From: Limnephilus marmoratus
Taxonomy: Eukaryota > Arthropoda > Insecta > Trichoptera > Limnephilidae
Length of the DNA: 64,000 bases
Direction of reading: 5' to 3'
Assembly (NCBI GenBank): GCA_917880885.1
Contig: OU862928.1
Span: 42,210,962 to 42,274,961, forward strand
Shown here piece after piece: positions 1-10,431 of this stretch. Below the pieces are notes generated by a model. It was not told the origin of the DNA and did no database searches. It saw only the letters and a list, made by a program, of their open reading frames with translations. A program made the translations under genes and the position numbers. Position 1 is the first letter of the stretch. Each line of letters starts with the position of its first letter.

Positions 1-26
1 GGCCGTGAAAATCTTAAAACGTATCT
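1..26 (+). repeat. 3' end of a P-family (Penelope-linked foldback) copy, cut by window edge
   Basis: The first bases (GGCCGTGAAAATCTTAAAAC) match the outer end of the P family seen complete at 62871-63062 and 40710-40915. Only the last two dozen bases are inside the window. Confidence 0.7.
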
Positions 27-437
27 CACTCTGATTTTTTTTTAATCAGGTAGATTTTTGAAGACACGACGCGACGTGCCAAAATGAACGAAGTATCCGT
101 TACTAAGAGGATTCGTTATTTTCGTTATACGAATCTTTTTCTGGTTTAATAATGTCAAATTGCTCGGAAACAATCATAAAATGAACGAGTTACAGGCTCG
201 CCATATTTAATTCAGAAGTTATTAATAATGGCTTGAAAAACAAATAAATTGTATTACGAAATTCCTTGTGGAATATTTTACTCCATATATTGCCATGGAG
301 ATGCATATTTTGAAACCACAAATTATTCAGTTATTTACGTAGTTAGGGCATAAATCCGATAATTCAACATGAATTGATTATAAATATTACTCGAATAATT
401 TGTTCACCACGAATAAAATTATTGTTATGACTAAAAG
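27..437. other. AT-rich stretch, no feature recognised
   Basis: No coding frame, repeat end or structured element was recognised here before the first Y-family element begins. Confidence 0.5.
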
Positions 438-1845
438 TTTTTGAAGTGAAACTTTCATATCACGGCTGTGATTTGGATTTCGGATGAAACGGATATGACG
501 ATTAGTGCACTTGCGACGCATCAACTTAGGGATGTCGAAAGTGAAAAAAAATATCGATATTTCGATATATCGATATTTATTAAAATATCAATATCGACGT
601 CGATATATCGAGGAAAAAATATCGATATATCGGTCAAATTTTTAAAGATTTTGCGTTTTTAAAATAATACTGTATTCTGCTCAATATTATCAATGGTAAT
701 TTTTATACACAATGTGTATTATTTAAATGTACAAATATCTCAATAAAAATGATGGTATTTTTAACAGTATTTATTTTTATTAGACAATAATTACAAAAAT
801 ATAAAAAACTAAAAAGCTATCTTCTAACTAATATTAAACCTTTTTATTGTATCAGGCAAACCAGTATTTATCCTCAATCTTAAGTATTCCAGAAATCTTG
901 GTATTTTGTTTTAAATTCACGAGATGTTTTTTTTTAAATATCCCAAATTTATCGCATTAGTAAATGAAAAAATAAATTTAAAATCTTTAATACACACCTA
1001 AAGGTATTGGATCCACGTTGAAAAAAGTTTGCCAGCAAGCGGTGTAAAAAGTTATCAGTCCCTAAATATTATATAAAAAACGTTGTACTTTCACACGAAC
1101 GTCCTGACTGCTCGGGAAGTCAATCTTTGGTGACGTGTTACGCAGCGACGAAACGTTTTGCTGAGTTCAGTAATAGGGGGAAAGATGCGCTGGTATGTGA
1201 TGTCAAGATATAGAAACAAAATTCAATGGTCCCTGCAATTTGAAATTTCGATTTGTTTTCGACGCTCTCATATTAGTAAAACTATTGTGCGGCGGCCTGA
1301 AGTGACGCGGGACTCGGTCGCTCCAAAGTGTGCGTGTGGGAGGCGCTATGGGAATGACTTAGTCGAAATGGCCGAAAATATCATACATTTCTATGCACTT
1401 ACCTACACATATGAGATAGTATTGTAAGCTATTAATAGTTAAAATTTCAACCGCTAGATGTCACGAACCCGATACAGTTACTTTTTCCGTTCGTTCCTAT
1501 ACGGTTTTGGATTCTAGTGACTTTCGTTACATAAATATACAAAAATATCGTTTTTGATACAATTTTCGATAGTGGATATTTAATATCGATATATCGATAT
1601 ATCGGATCAAAATATATCGGCTAAAAATATCGATATTTTAAATCAAAAATATCGATATATCGATATTTTTTCAACAAGCCTACATCAACTGCGCTCATCG
1701 GCCGCTTTGATAATGATGTCACTTTTAATTGGTTGAGTTATGAAACGAAAATTACGCGAGGTCTGCGCTCATTGGTCGCTTCGATTATGAACTCTGTTTT
1801 CTATATTGGTTGTGTTTAGTAAAGTTTCGCTTCTACCGCTTGTAA
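438..1845. mobile_element. Y-family short-inverted-end element, split by a hAT insertion
   Basis: The left end is TTTTGAAGTGAAACTTTC and the right end near 1820-1840 reads AAGTTTCGCTTCTACCGC, which are inverted versions of a GAAGYGAAACTT signature. Without the hAT element at 527-1682 it is about 250 bp. A second copy without the insertion lies inverted at 3215-3406. No protein is encoded. The class is uncertain. Confidence 0.5.
519..1690. mobile_element. non-autonomous hAT transposon with 8-bp target duplication
   Basis: The element spans 527-1682 (1156 bp) and is flanked by the exact direct repeat CATCAACT at 519-526 and 1683-1690. Imperfect terminal inverted repeats begin TAGGGATGTCGAAA on the left and, read from the other strand, TAGGCTTGTTGAAA on the right. 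Both subterminal regions are packed with ATATCGATAT-type palindromes (about 546-640 and 1560-1672). No transposase frame is present. The 8-bp duplication and TAG-type ends fit hAT elements, and the related copy at 3215-3406 gives an empty site at the same point. Confidence 0.8.
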
Positions 1846-1860
1846 ATTGCACTCGAATTT

Positions 1861-3050
1861 TTTTGAAGTGTAAACTTCTTTGGCACCGTTGTTATTTGAA
1901 ACTCGATGAAATGAAAAATAGCGACACAAAAAAGACACAAACACATAAATCTATAGTATTTAACCTGCAAGGGAGTGAGATAGTATAAACGGTCTCCTCT
2001 TTACGCGGTTCTTCTTCTTCTTTTGTATGTTGGGGGGTCAGAGGGGGACATCTAAGTCTGCGAGTCAGTCTAGGGCCTCAGGCGTTGCCCTGTGGACCTC
2101 ATCAATCCCGCGGGCATTCGTTGACCACATGTTCGGTTTCCTGCACCTCACCGGAGTGGTCTATCGGACTCCTCTTTGTGCGGTGCTTCGTAGCCTCCCC
2201 ACTAGGTGTGAGCGTTATTTAACGAGACTAGTTACAATAACTAGTTTCGCGGCATGTAACGGAAATAACTAGTCTCGCTAAAATCACAAGTAGTTATTTT
2301 TGTAAATGCGTTATTTCTGTGTTGGGTGTGATGTGAGTAATTGAGTACAGAGTAGTTTCGCCGCGTTTCGCGTTCCGCATAGTTGCGTTTACCGGCCGGC
2401 CGAGCGTGCGAGATTTTGAATGGAACATTTTCGAGTAAGCGGGAGTGGGTTCCGTTTCTGGGAAACGAGCCACCATTTTTTGAATTTAAAGTAAAATAAT
2501 TCAGTTTGTTTTAGTTCGTCGTTGTACTTGTGTATAATTTTGAGTACTTTCGGTAAATTTTCGATCTTACTGTCAACGCTTATTACGAATAATTTTAAAA
2601 AAAAACACCTTTAGATTCACCTTAATTACTTTAAAAGGAAACTTTTTGCATTTGGGGTGGCGAAAAATAATGCATTTTAAATTATAGTTAACACTAAATA
2701 ATCATAAAAACATTTAATGCAGTCAGTTCTAAGCCTGAATAAAGTATGAAGGGAAGTTAATTTCATATACGTTGATTTCACTGTATAGCTACAAACACTT
2801 AGATAGTGCTTAAATTTATTTTCGTTTCGTGTGTAACTTTATAGTTGGTGGAGGTATACAGTTTCGTGTGCAACTGAAGCTGAATGAAAATAACTAGTTA
2901 CAAAAATAACCTGTTTCGAAACAGATTATGCCGACCAAGAGACTGGTTTCGTTACGTTTCTTGAAAACGGCGTAACGACCCACGTCTACTCCCCACTCTT
3001 GTCTTCTTTAGGTTTATGAAGGTTTCGCTTCTACCGCTTGTGAATAGCAC
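1861..3050 (-). mobile_element. X-family short-inverted-end element, split by a hAT insertion
   Basis: It begins TTTTGAAGTGTAAACTTC at 1861 and ends GTTTCGCTTCTACCGC near 3040. The inner sequence matches, on the opposite strand, the copies at 48716-48930 and 43735-44030. A hAT element occupies 2203-2988. Confidence 0.55.
2195..2996 (+). mobile_element. non-autonomous hAT transposon, copy a, with 8-bp target duplication
   Basis: The element spans 2203-2988 (786 bp) with exact flanking repeats CTCCCCAC at 2195-2202 and 2989-2996. It starts TAGGTGTGAGCGTTATTT and the reverse strand starts TAGACGTGGGTCGTTACG. Several AACTAGTTA-type subterminal repeats lie inside. The copy at 4214-5022 is the same family in the opposite direction. 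The X-family copy at 48716-48930 has the uninterrupted target (its other strand reads through CCTCCCCACTC). The open frames inside it are not thought to be genes. Confidence 0.85.
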
Positions 3051-3214
3051 ACTCTATACTTTTTATAATCCGAAACTAACGGAAAGAAAAACACATATTT
3101 GGATTGATTCATGTTGTGAAGTTGATGAGATCGATTCAAATTATTATTCGATTCACGATTATTTTTTTTATAATCCAAACATTTGATATTTGTTATACCT
3201 TGAGATTAAACATA

Positions 3215-3406
3215 TTCGAGTGCGACCAATGAGTGCAGACCTATTGTAATTTCCGTTTCATATCTCAACCAATAGGAGCCTTTAAAAGTGACATCATACT
3301 CAAAGCGGCCAATAATCGCAGTTGAAGTCGAAGGTGCAGTAATAGTCATTTCCGTTTCATCTAAAATCCGAATCACAGCAGGGCTATAGAAGTTTCACTT
3401 CAAAAT
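3215..3406 (-). mobile_element. Y-family element, inverted copy lacking the hAT insertion
   Basis: Reverse-strand sequence parallels 438-526 joined directly to 1683-1800, ending in AAGTTTCACTTCAAAA at 3391-3406. At the point where hAT sits in the first copy it reads AGTTGAAG with no insertion. Confidence 0.55.
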
Positions 3407-3593
3407 CTTTAAATTCGCAAATGCGTGAAATTCATAATTATGTTTGTCAACAGAAACCTTTAAAAATTATGCTTATTACAGGATATATTCATGATTGTGT
3501 TTTGAAAGTTCGTAACAATAATCATTATATTTGGATAATTTATATATTTGCATACATGCGCGGTCATCCATTCAATTTCCAACATTCGCCATT

Positions 3594-3881
3594 TCAAGAA
3601 ACGCATTCAAGCCAAGCCATTATCTTGGAAGAAATGTCAACAAATGTACCAAACGAAAATAACCGTGCGTCGAGATTAACAAAATCCTCTTCCAATTTGA
3701 ACCAGTGCCCTAAATTAAATTCTTCGTACATTTCCGACAGACGAGCATGGATCAGTATCACGTTTACCGTTTCGTAATTACAATAATTTACAGAACATTT
3801 AGGAAGTTTGACAGAACAGATTAAAGAATGAAAAACATTCTCTTTAACAATGTGGCTATTTTTGATATTCTTTGAATACTT
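3594..3881 (-). pseudogene. open frame of about 95 codons without a start, possible transposase remnant
   Basis: The minus strand is open from just after a stop near 3882 down to TGA at 3594-3596. The only Met in the last two thirds is followed by YEEFNLGHWFKLEED and then DFVNLDARLFSFGTF. The composition is protein-like and ends in an acidic, aromatic-rich tail loosely like the C-terminus of pogo/Tigger transposases. A pogo-like MITE begins about 120 bp away at 4006, but no catalytic motif is visible. No family can be assigned from sequence alone, and it may be chance. Confidence 0.25.
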
Positions 3882-4003
3882 TTCTTGTTAGCGTCAGTCC
3901 ACTATCTGCCCACGAAACAATACAACATTCAGAGCATGTGAAAAAACAAAACAAATAGTGTTAAACTGTACAAAAATTCGGAAGACCCTTTTAATTAAGA
4001 AAA

Positions 4004-5251
4004 TAGAGTGGAATCCGTTTATAATGACATCGAAGGGAAATGACAAACACGTCGAACTAAGCGGACGTCACACAAAGCATTTTGTAGAAAATAAATAACC
4101 TCCTGTTTTTGTTAGGTGTATATGATTTTATTTATTTTAATAGAGAGAAACGTTGAATAATAAGACTCGTGACGTACTACGCATGCGCCGAATGTCATCA
4201 GGCGTCACGTGACTAGACGTGTGTCGTTACGCCGTTTTCAAGAAACGTAACGAAACTAGTTTCTTGGTCGGCGTAACCTGTTTCAAAAAAGGTTATTTTT
4301 GTAACTAGTTATTTTCATTCAGCTTCAGTTACACACAAAACTGTATACCCCCACCAACTATAAAGTTACACACGAAACGAAAATAAATTAAAACACTCTC
4401 TAGTATCTAAGTGTTTGTAGCTATACAGTGAAATCAACGTATACGAAATTAACTTCCCTTCATACTTTATTCAGGCTTAGGACTGACTGCATTAAATTTC
4501 TTTATGATTAATTTTGATAAAATTTAAAATGATAAAATTTCACTTTACGCAATTGAAATTTAAAATGCATTATTTTCCGCCACCCCAAATGCAAAAAGTT
4601 TCCTTTTATAGTAATTAAGGTGAATCTAAAGGTTTTTTTCTAAAACTTGTTCGTAATAAGCGTTGACAGTGCGATCGAAAATTTACCGAAAGTGCTCAAT
4701 ATTATACACAAGTACAACGACGAACAAACTGAATTATTTTACTTTAAATTCAAAAATTGGTCCTCGCTTCCCAGAAACGGAACCCACTCCCGCTTACTCG
4801 AAAATGTTCGATTCAAAATCTTGCACGCTCGGCCGGCCGGTAAACGCAACTATGCGAAACGCGGCGAAACTACTCTGCAATCAGTTACTCATATCACACC
4901 CAACACAGAAATAACGCATTTACAAAAATAACTACTTACAATTTTATCGAAACTAGTTATTTCCGTTACATACCGTGTATTTAGTTATTGTATCTAGTTA
5001 CGTTAAATAACGCCCACGCCTACACGTGACCCTCCCGAACACTGCCGAAGGTGTCAGGAATCATGTCGGTCACTATAACCGACATAATTTTTTCACAAAA
5101 TTAGGACATAATTTAATAAAAATGCGACATGTCATTATATTCGACTTTGTTATAAAGAATTTCATATGAAAACCAAACGTCGCTATGTAATTACTTCGTA
5201 TTAGGCGGTTGGTCAATATAGGCGGAGTCATAATAAGCGGATTCTACTGTA
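4004..5251. mobile_element. pogo/Tigger-like MITE with TA target, split by a hAT insertion
   Basis: Ends are GAGTGGAATCCGTTTATAAT at 4006 and, on the other strand from 5249, CAGTAGAATCCGCTTATTAT, both followed by GAC. They differ at 4 of 23 positions. TA dinucleotides flank both ends (4004-4005, 5250-5251). Removing the hAT at 4214-5022 and one target copy leaves about 427 bp. Such CAGT-GAATCC-TTATAATGAC ends and TA targets are typical of pogo/Tigger elements. No transposase is inside. Confidence 0.65.
4206..5030 (-). mobile_element. non-autonomous hAT transposon, copy b, nested in a MITE, with 8-bp target duplication
   Basis: The element spans 4214-5022 (809 bp) with exact flanking repeats CACGTGAC at 4206-4213 and 5023-5030. 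Ends are TAGACGTGTGTCGTTACG and, from the other strand, TAGGCGTGGGCGTTATTT. It is a diverged, inverted copy of 2203-2988. Different target duplications show two separate insertions rather than one inverted duplication. It contains no transposase. Confidence 0.85.
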
Positions 5252-5304
5252 TATATTTATACAGTAAGAACACCGAAACAATGATATTATAAAGAACAAT
5301 TGAA

Positions 5305-5455
5305 GAGGAAGTTAATACTAACAAATAATCTAAACTAAAATGTGGAAAAAAACAAGACACCGAAAAATAAAAATGTAACGGTTGCAACTGGGACTCGAAC
5401 CCAGGATCCCTTGTCTTATAGGGACAAACGCCTTAACCAACACGTGTACATACAT
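5305..5455 (-). repeat. T-family tRNA-headed SINE fragment
   Basis: On the minus strand a tRNA-like head runs GTTGGTTAAGGCGTTTG (box A) to CTGGGTTCGAGTCCCAG (box B and T arm), followed by a body shared with 32575-32750 and 32955-33035. No matching 5' acceptor strand exists, so this is a SINE head, not a tRNA gene. Confidence 0.6.
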
Positions 5456-5552
5456 ACTAAACAATTTGCCACGTCAGAACAGGTTGTTTCTAAGATTCGT
5501 TCTTGAGTTCAACGGCTCGGCTATGACAACATAGTATCTTCATGTTCCAGGT

Positions 5553-5668
5553 TCATTCCCTCCTTTCCCCAAAACCACCTTCCACACAGCAACCCAAAAG
5601 ATGACAGAGGCCCTGCATGAAATGGTTTTTTTCAGGGTCTCCTACGTGTAGAGTTAATGATTAAAAAA
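5553..5668 (+). repeat. Z-family SINE-like tail fragment
   Basis: It contains the family tail: CTTCCACACAGCA, an AGATGACAGAGGCCCTG block, its inverted partner CAGGGTCTCC and GTGTAGAGTTAATG, followed by an A run. Confidence 0.6.
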
Positions 5669-5686
5669 TGTTATATGTATATAATA

Positions 5687-5995
5687 CTAGCAGACCCGGA
5701 CACACGTTGCTGTGGCCAACGAAACAGAACGCCACGCCATTACCCAACCTTAATAACCAACGCTATCTGTTAAAACAAATCCACACCGCCCGCATGCCAG
5801 CCTGCTGCCCGCTGCCCGCTTGCCAGCCCGCTCCTTTTATTCATGTATTTCCAACAATTTACACAAAATATTGACAAATTATATACCTAATAACCTTTAT
5901 TATGAATCACTCAATCTATTGGTGAAAACCGCATGAAAATCCGTTGGTTAGTTTAAAAGATCTAAGCGCACAGACAGCGGTAGCGACTTCATTTT
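5687..5995 (-). mobile_element. H2 Helitron-like element (3' terminus at left)
   Basis: The minus strand ends CCGGGTCTGCTAG at 5687-5690, the CTAG terminus of Helitron-like elements. The body shares the segment around GAAAACCGCATGAAAATCCG with the copy at 49026-49410. No Rep/helicase is coded. Confidence 0.5.
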
Positions 5996-6235
5996 ATACT
6001 ATGTAAAGAAGATCATTAGAAATTTTAAAAACAGAGATGAGTAGATTTAGATCTTGGCATTACTATGTGTTTTTAAAGTTTTAACGAAATTCTTGATTTT
6101 ACTAAACTATATATATACATTCCATGAAAAACCTATAATAATTTCCAATAATTCTGTTAAGATTTTTGGTTTTATAATAATACTAAGTATGTACATTCCA
6201 TGATAACCTTATAACAATTTTCAATAATCTATTTA
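5996..6235. other. AT-rich spacer with a short degenerate duplication
   Basis: A block beginning ACATTCCATGA occurs twice (about 6117 and 6192) with similar downstream sequence. No gene was seen. Confidence 0.4.
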
Positions 6236-6764
6236 ATCTATCTATCTATCTATCTATATCTTCTATCTTCTTCTTCTATATCTATCTATCTATATATTTA
6301 AATAAAAATGAATCGTCGAAATGTATGTACGCGCATAACTTCCGAAGTTCTGCACCAAATTGGATAATTCTTTTTTTTGTAAGTTCGATATTGTCAGGAC
6401 AAGGTTTGTATAAAACTACTGGTGAGTTCTGGCATTATGAAATTTGTATAAAAAAACTGCAATAGGTGTCACGCGAGCTGTTTTAAAACTGAATGTACCG
6501 GGAATGAATGTATGGAATGTGGAAGGGGGAGGGGAACTCGGGTAGGGGATTCGCAGGGCGGGGGAGGGGAACCAAGGAGGGGGGAGGGGAAATCGGGAAG
6601 GGGGTTCATGGGATGGGGAAAAGGGGGGAGTGAAGTGGGGAGAGGGAAGGTGGGGAAGGCGGAGTGGGAACGCGAGAGGGGAAGGGGACGAATGGGAAAG
6701 GACACGCAGGGAGAAACAATTTCCTTATTAAATGGCATAGCAACGCATGCCGGGTACCAGCTAG
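6236..6764 (+). mobile_element. H1 Helitron-like element with TCTA microsatellite start and hairpin-CTAG end
   Basis: It begins in a (TCTA)n tract at 6236-6298 and ends with the hairpin GGCAT (6734-6738) / ATGCC (6747-6751), then CTAG at 6761-6764 followed by T. This is the arrangement expected of a Helitron 3' end. Between 6515 and 6690 the plus strand is almost purely purine with many G runs. The 99- and 89-codon frames there are composition artefacts. Confidence 0.65.
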
Positions 6765-7520
6765 TTCTTTTATATTTTTGGTTTTACGACATTTTGCAAA
6801 TCCCACTATAACCAACAATTTACAATAATTTTATCTAGATACTGTATACTTATGTTTTTATGATTATGTGCATGCATGTATATACACATACACATGTATA
6901 CGCATGAATTTATATGTACCCGTCACCCGTCTCACAACAATTCTTGTCTAGTGAGGCGGGTTACTTACTTGTTTGTATATGATAATTTTATTTCAATAAA
7001 CGCCCGGGTTGTCAGCAATTAAAAAAAAAAAGTTCACAAAAACAAAATTAAAAAAGACATATTTTTTCAATTGTTTTTAGAGTATGTTTATCTTTCTCCC
7101 GTTTTAATTTACCCTTTATAACATTACCTGCCCATTCCCTGAATCGACTAATTTAAAGTAGGTAAATTATTAACGACCAAAACCATTCCGCGTATACCAA
7201 TATCGAGTCTGTTCCCAGAAATCTCCATTAAACCGACCTAACTTGAAGTAATGAGAACGGGCCCATCGATTTGTCGGTTCATTTGTTCGCTGGCCATTTG
7301 GAACTGATTGCTAATTACTTCTTATTAAATTTAATTATGAAATCAATGCGTAAAAATTAATGTTGAATGCGGTTAGAATATTATAGTCATTTTTCGAAAT
7401 AGGTTCTTAATTTTTAGGTGGACGAATTTCTTAATTTTTGTTAACAATAATTTGATCGATGATCAACACCATTTTGATATCTCAGACATTTGACCGGTCT
7501 CCTGATTTTTTATTATTATT
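6765..7520. other. non-coding spacer, nothing recognised
   Basis: AT-rich sequence without coding frames. A short ATGCATGTATATACACATAC microsatellite-like patch lies around 6870-6910. Confidence 0.4.
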
Positions 7521-7522
7521 TA

Positions 7523-8044
7523 CTAGCTGGTTCCCGGCATGCGTTGCTATGCCATTTAATAAAGATATTGTTTCTCCCTGCCTGTCCTTTCCCATTCGTC
7601 CCTCTCCTGCATCCCCTTCCCCTCTCGCATTCCCACTCCATCTCCTCCACCTTCCCTCTCTCCATTCCACTCCCCCTTTCCCCCGTCCCGCGAATCCCCC
7701 TCCCGAGTTCCCCTTCCCCCTCCCAGGTCCCACTCCCCCTACCTGGTTCCCCTCCTCCTACCAGGTTCCCCTCCCCCCTTCCTGCAAACCCCCTACCCGT
7801 GTTCCCCTCCCCCTTCCCCTCTCTCGCATTCCATACATTCAGTTTTCAAACAGCTCGCGTGCCACCTATAGCATTTTTTTTTACAAATTTCATAATGCCA
7901 GAGTTCACCAGAAGTACCTTGTCCTGACAATAAAGAACACACAAAAAAAGAATTATCCAATTTGGTGCAGTCGTTCGAAAGTTATGCGCGTACATACATT
8001 TCGGCAATTCATTTTTATTTATATAGATAGATAGATATAGATAG

Positions 8045-8128
<84 letters not shown>

Positions 8129-8190
8129 AGAGAAGATAGAAGAAGAAGATAGATAGGTAGATAGAAGATAGATAGATATATATAGTTAGA
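7523..8190 (-). mobile_element. H1 Helitron-like element with long GATA microsatellite
   Basis: It is an opposite-strand copy of the H1 family. CTAG at 7523-7526 precedes the GGCAT/ATGCC hairpin, then the pyrimidine-rich block (7580-7830), the conserved segment around TTCATAATGCCAGAGTTCACC, and a GATA array at about 8023-8190. The 191-codon frame reading through it is proline-rich low complexity and is not accepted as a gene. Confidence 0.65.
8023..8190 (+). repeat. (GATA)n microsatellite
   Basis: More than 25 GATA units, with AGAA interruptions toward the right, lie directly against the 5' side of the H1 element. Confidence 0.9.
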
Positions 8191-8299
8191 TAGAACACAG
8201 ATACACCAAATAACTAGGTTGTAAAGTTTTTACAAGTTTTTCGACTCTCTCACGTGCATTTGCCCGTGTTATGGTAATCGAATCGATTCTCGGCTCGCT

Positions 8300-8650
8300 T
8301 CAGCGTTTGATAAAACAGTGATTAGATTTTTCAAACTTTTTGTATGAATATCGCACCAAAGTACCAACAGCCTTCTTGACAAGCAATCCGAGAGTCACGG
8401 GTTCAAATTCCGGTGTGCACAAATAAATTTTATTTAATAAATTTGTGTTATTTTACAAATAATTAATTTAAAAAATAATATAAGGTATATTTGCGGCACG
8501 TTCCAGGGTGTAAGATATTCTTAGTACCGACCTTTTGTGAGACAACCATTCACAATTGAAATGGCTTTAGACGTGTTTGGTGATCTCATTGGATCCAGAC
8601 GGGAGCAGTTGGGACTCTTGTGCGCGATTCTAATAAAAATAAAAATAAAT
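8300..8650 (+). repeat. S-family tRNA-headed SINE
   Basis: It has a box B-like CACGGGTTCAAATTCCGG at about 8397, the CAAATAAATTTTATTTAATA linker, then the family body and the 3' block GGGAGCAGTTGGGACTCTTG followed by an AATAAAAATAAAA tail. Confidence 0.6.
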
Positions 8651-8654
8651 TAAA

Positions 8655-8835
8655 ACTGCTCTCAATCGTCCAGAGCCTGTGGAACTATAGCATCCCCGAT
8701 TGGGGTACGCTGTGAGGCTTAAGGGGGTGGGGAGGGAATGATAAAGATATCTTCTGGAAGGATTGCTAAACACGGCTAAAACTATTTAGGTAAGTTTTCA
8801 ATTCTGGAGCGTGGTCTTTCACCAGGGCGATACTG
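8655..8835 (-). repeat. S-family SINE 3' fragment, inverted
   Basis: The reverse strand matches the S body (a relative of GGAGCCAGTGGGACTATGGC at 41015 and of CACCAGGGCGATACTG). Confidence 0.5.
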
Positions 8836-8864
8836 GTTAAATCTAACAACCTAGTCATAAAGGT

Positions 8865-9130
8865 GATTCGCTACGTTTTGTGACTTAGCAAGGGTGCAGG
8901 CCGGATCGGGAGACTGGTTGAGCGAGACCTTTACTCTTCAGCAGGACTACGTCCGTCACTTCTGGATACACAGACCTCCCCGATTCCTACCCACCTCTCA
9001 CACCCTTTTCTTTACCGGAATTTCCTCTCCTTTCTTTCCTAAATAGACCCTCCACATGGCATTACCAATGATGAAAAAGGCCCTGAAGATAATTATTATT
9101 CTCAGGGTCTCGTGTGTGGAGCTAATTTAT
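8865..9130 (+). repeat. Z-family SINE-like copy
   Basis: It contains GATTCGCTACG, the GATCGGGAGACTGGTTGAG module and the tail CCCTCCACA to TGTGTGGAGCTAAT. Confidence 0.55.
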
Positions 9131-9544
9131 TTTATTTTTATTATTTTTTTTTTATTTATTAGGGACAATCAATAGATATTTTGCATTTATAATATTTACA
9201 TTAATAATACACATAATATCCAATAATTATTTTCACATAATTAAAAGTATAAATAAAAAGTAAGGGTTCTGTACCCGTAAGAAGTTAACAAACATATAAC
9301 CTTAAAAATTGTAAAAAAAAGATATAAAAACGCATTATAAACTATAAAATAAACTAATAATCTGCTTATTAAATTTCAAAACATAAAGTAGTCAGAGTCA
9401 GATATCTATTCTCACTACACAGCAATAATAATATGTACATACCTTCAACTCCGAGTGACCATAATACTAAGTCGAATGACAAGTAACTAGAAATGATTCT
9501 CAGCAAGAACATGATAACTTGCAAAAACGGTCAAAAAATGATTT
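9131..9544. other. AT-rich spacer, nothing recognised
   Basis: A T-rich run at 9131-9165 and AT-rich sequence follow. No coding potential was seen. Confidence 0.4.
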
Positions 9545-10385
9545 AATGTTTATTTATTTATTTATTTATTAACGCCCTTTTTCGGGGCTTTTACAAAATG
9601 AAATAGTAAGAAATACACAGTATTTATTTTACATAACTGAACTGCCTTCGTAACAATATTTTATATTTGTTTAAAGATAAATTGAAGATGTCCACTGACT
9701 TGGTATAATTGTTTCCCTCCATTAGTATTCTGGGCAAAGAGGAATACATATGGTAGTTAGTTCCAAAATTACTGCACTGAAATAAATCCTGACTCCTAGT
9801 ATTACGTATTGGAATCCGGAAGCTTATCAATTCGAGCAATATCGGACTGTCAACTAAATCATTTAGAATTTTATACAGAAATACTACCAAGTCAGTGAAA
9901 GTTCTTCTGTCTGACAATTTGAGCATATTCATATCATTCAAAATAGTATTGTAGTTCAACATAATTGCTGGAATACCCATTTTAAAATTAAGAAAACGTA
10001 AGAATTTGTTTTGTATTCTTTCAACAGCTTGGACATGTATATTGTAATATGGGTTCCAGACGGGAGAATTGTATTCAAGTTGACTTCTAACATATGAAAA
10101 ATATAACAGTTTTATACACTTAATATTGTTAAAATTTCTAGTTAGCCTAGTTATAAATCCCAACATTTTTAAGGCCTTATTAGAGATTTCTGTTATGTGG
10201 TTAACAAATGAAAGATTAGATTGAAAAGTGATGCCCAAGTCTTTAATTTGTGTTAATGTCTTCAGAGTATTGTTATCAATGTTGTAATTGAAGATCACTG
10301 GATTTTTTATTCGAGAAAATCTAACTATATGACATTTTGAGATATTTAAGTAAAGTCTATTTTCATTACACCAAATTAACATATT
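9545..10385 (-). mobile_element. LINE-D (CR1-group) 3' end with C-terminal reverse transcriptase
   Basis: The minus strand holds a 252-codon open frame (9624-10382) that is the C-terminal part of a non-LTR reverse transcriptase. It includes WCNENRLYLNISKC (just after the catalytic region), IKDLGITFQSNLSF, the thumb segment FSYVRSQLEYNSPVWNP and the usual LINE C-terminal tail. The catalytic YADD box and everything upstream are missing. The 3' UTR carries GTAAAAGCCCCGAAAAAGG, followed by AATAAATAAATA repeats at 9545-9572. Sister copies are at 39352-40262, 42856-43570 and 45166-46012 (+). It is 5'-truncated and dead. Confidence 0.85.
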
Positions 10386-10431
10386 TTTTTTAAGGTACTT
10401 AAATTTTTAACGTACCTACGCGTTTTATAAA

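Noticed and set aside
5385..5455. tRNA gene on the minus strand (also 32650-32745, 38169-38262, 41270-41343, 49510-49605)
   Set aside because: Boxes A and B are present, but 5' acceptor strands do not pair and SINE bodies follow; these are SINE heads.
7459..8034. 191-codon proline/serine/phenylalanine-rich frame
   Set aside because: It is the pyrimidine tract of an H1 Helitron-like element. Similar frames appear in every H1 copy on either strand.
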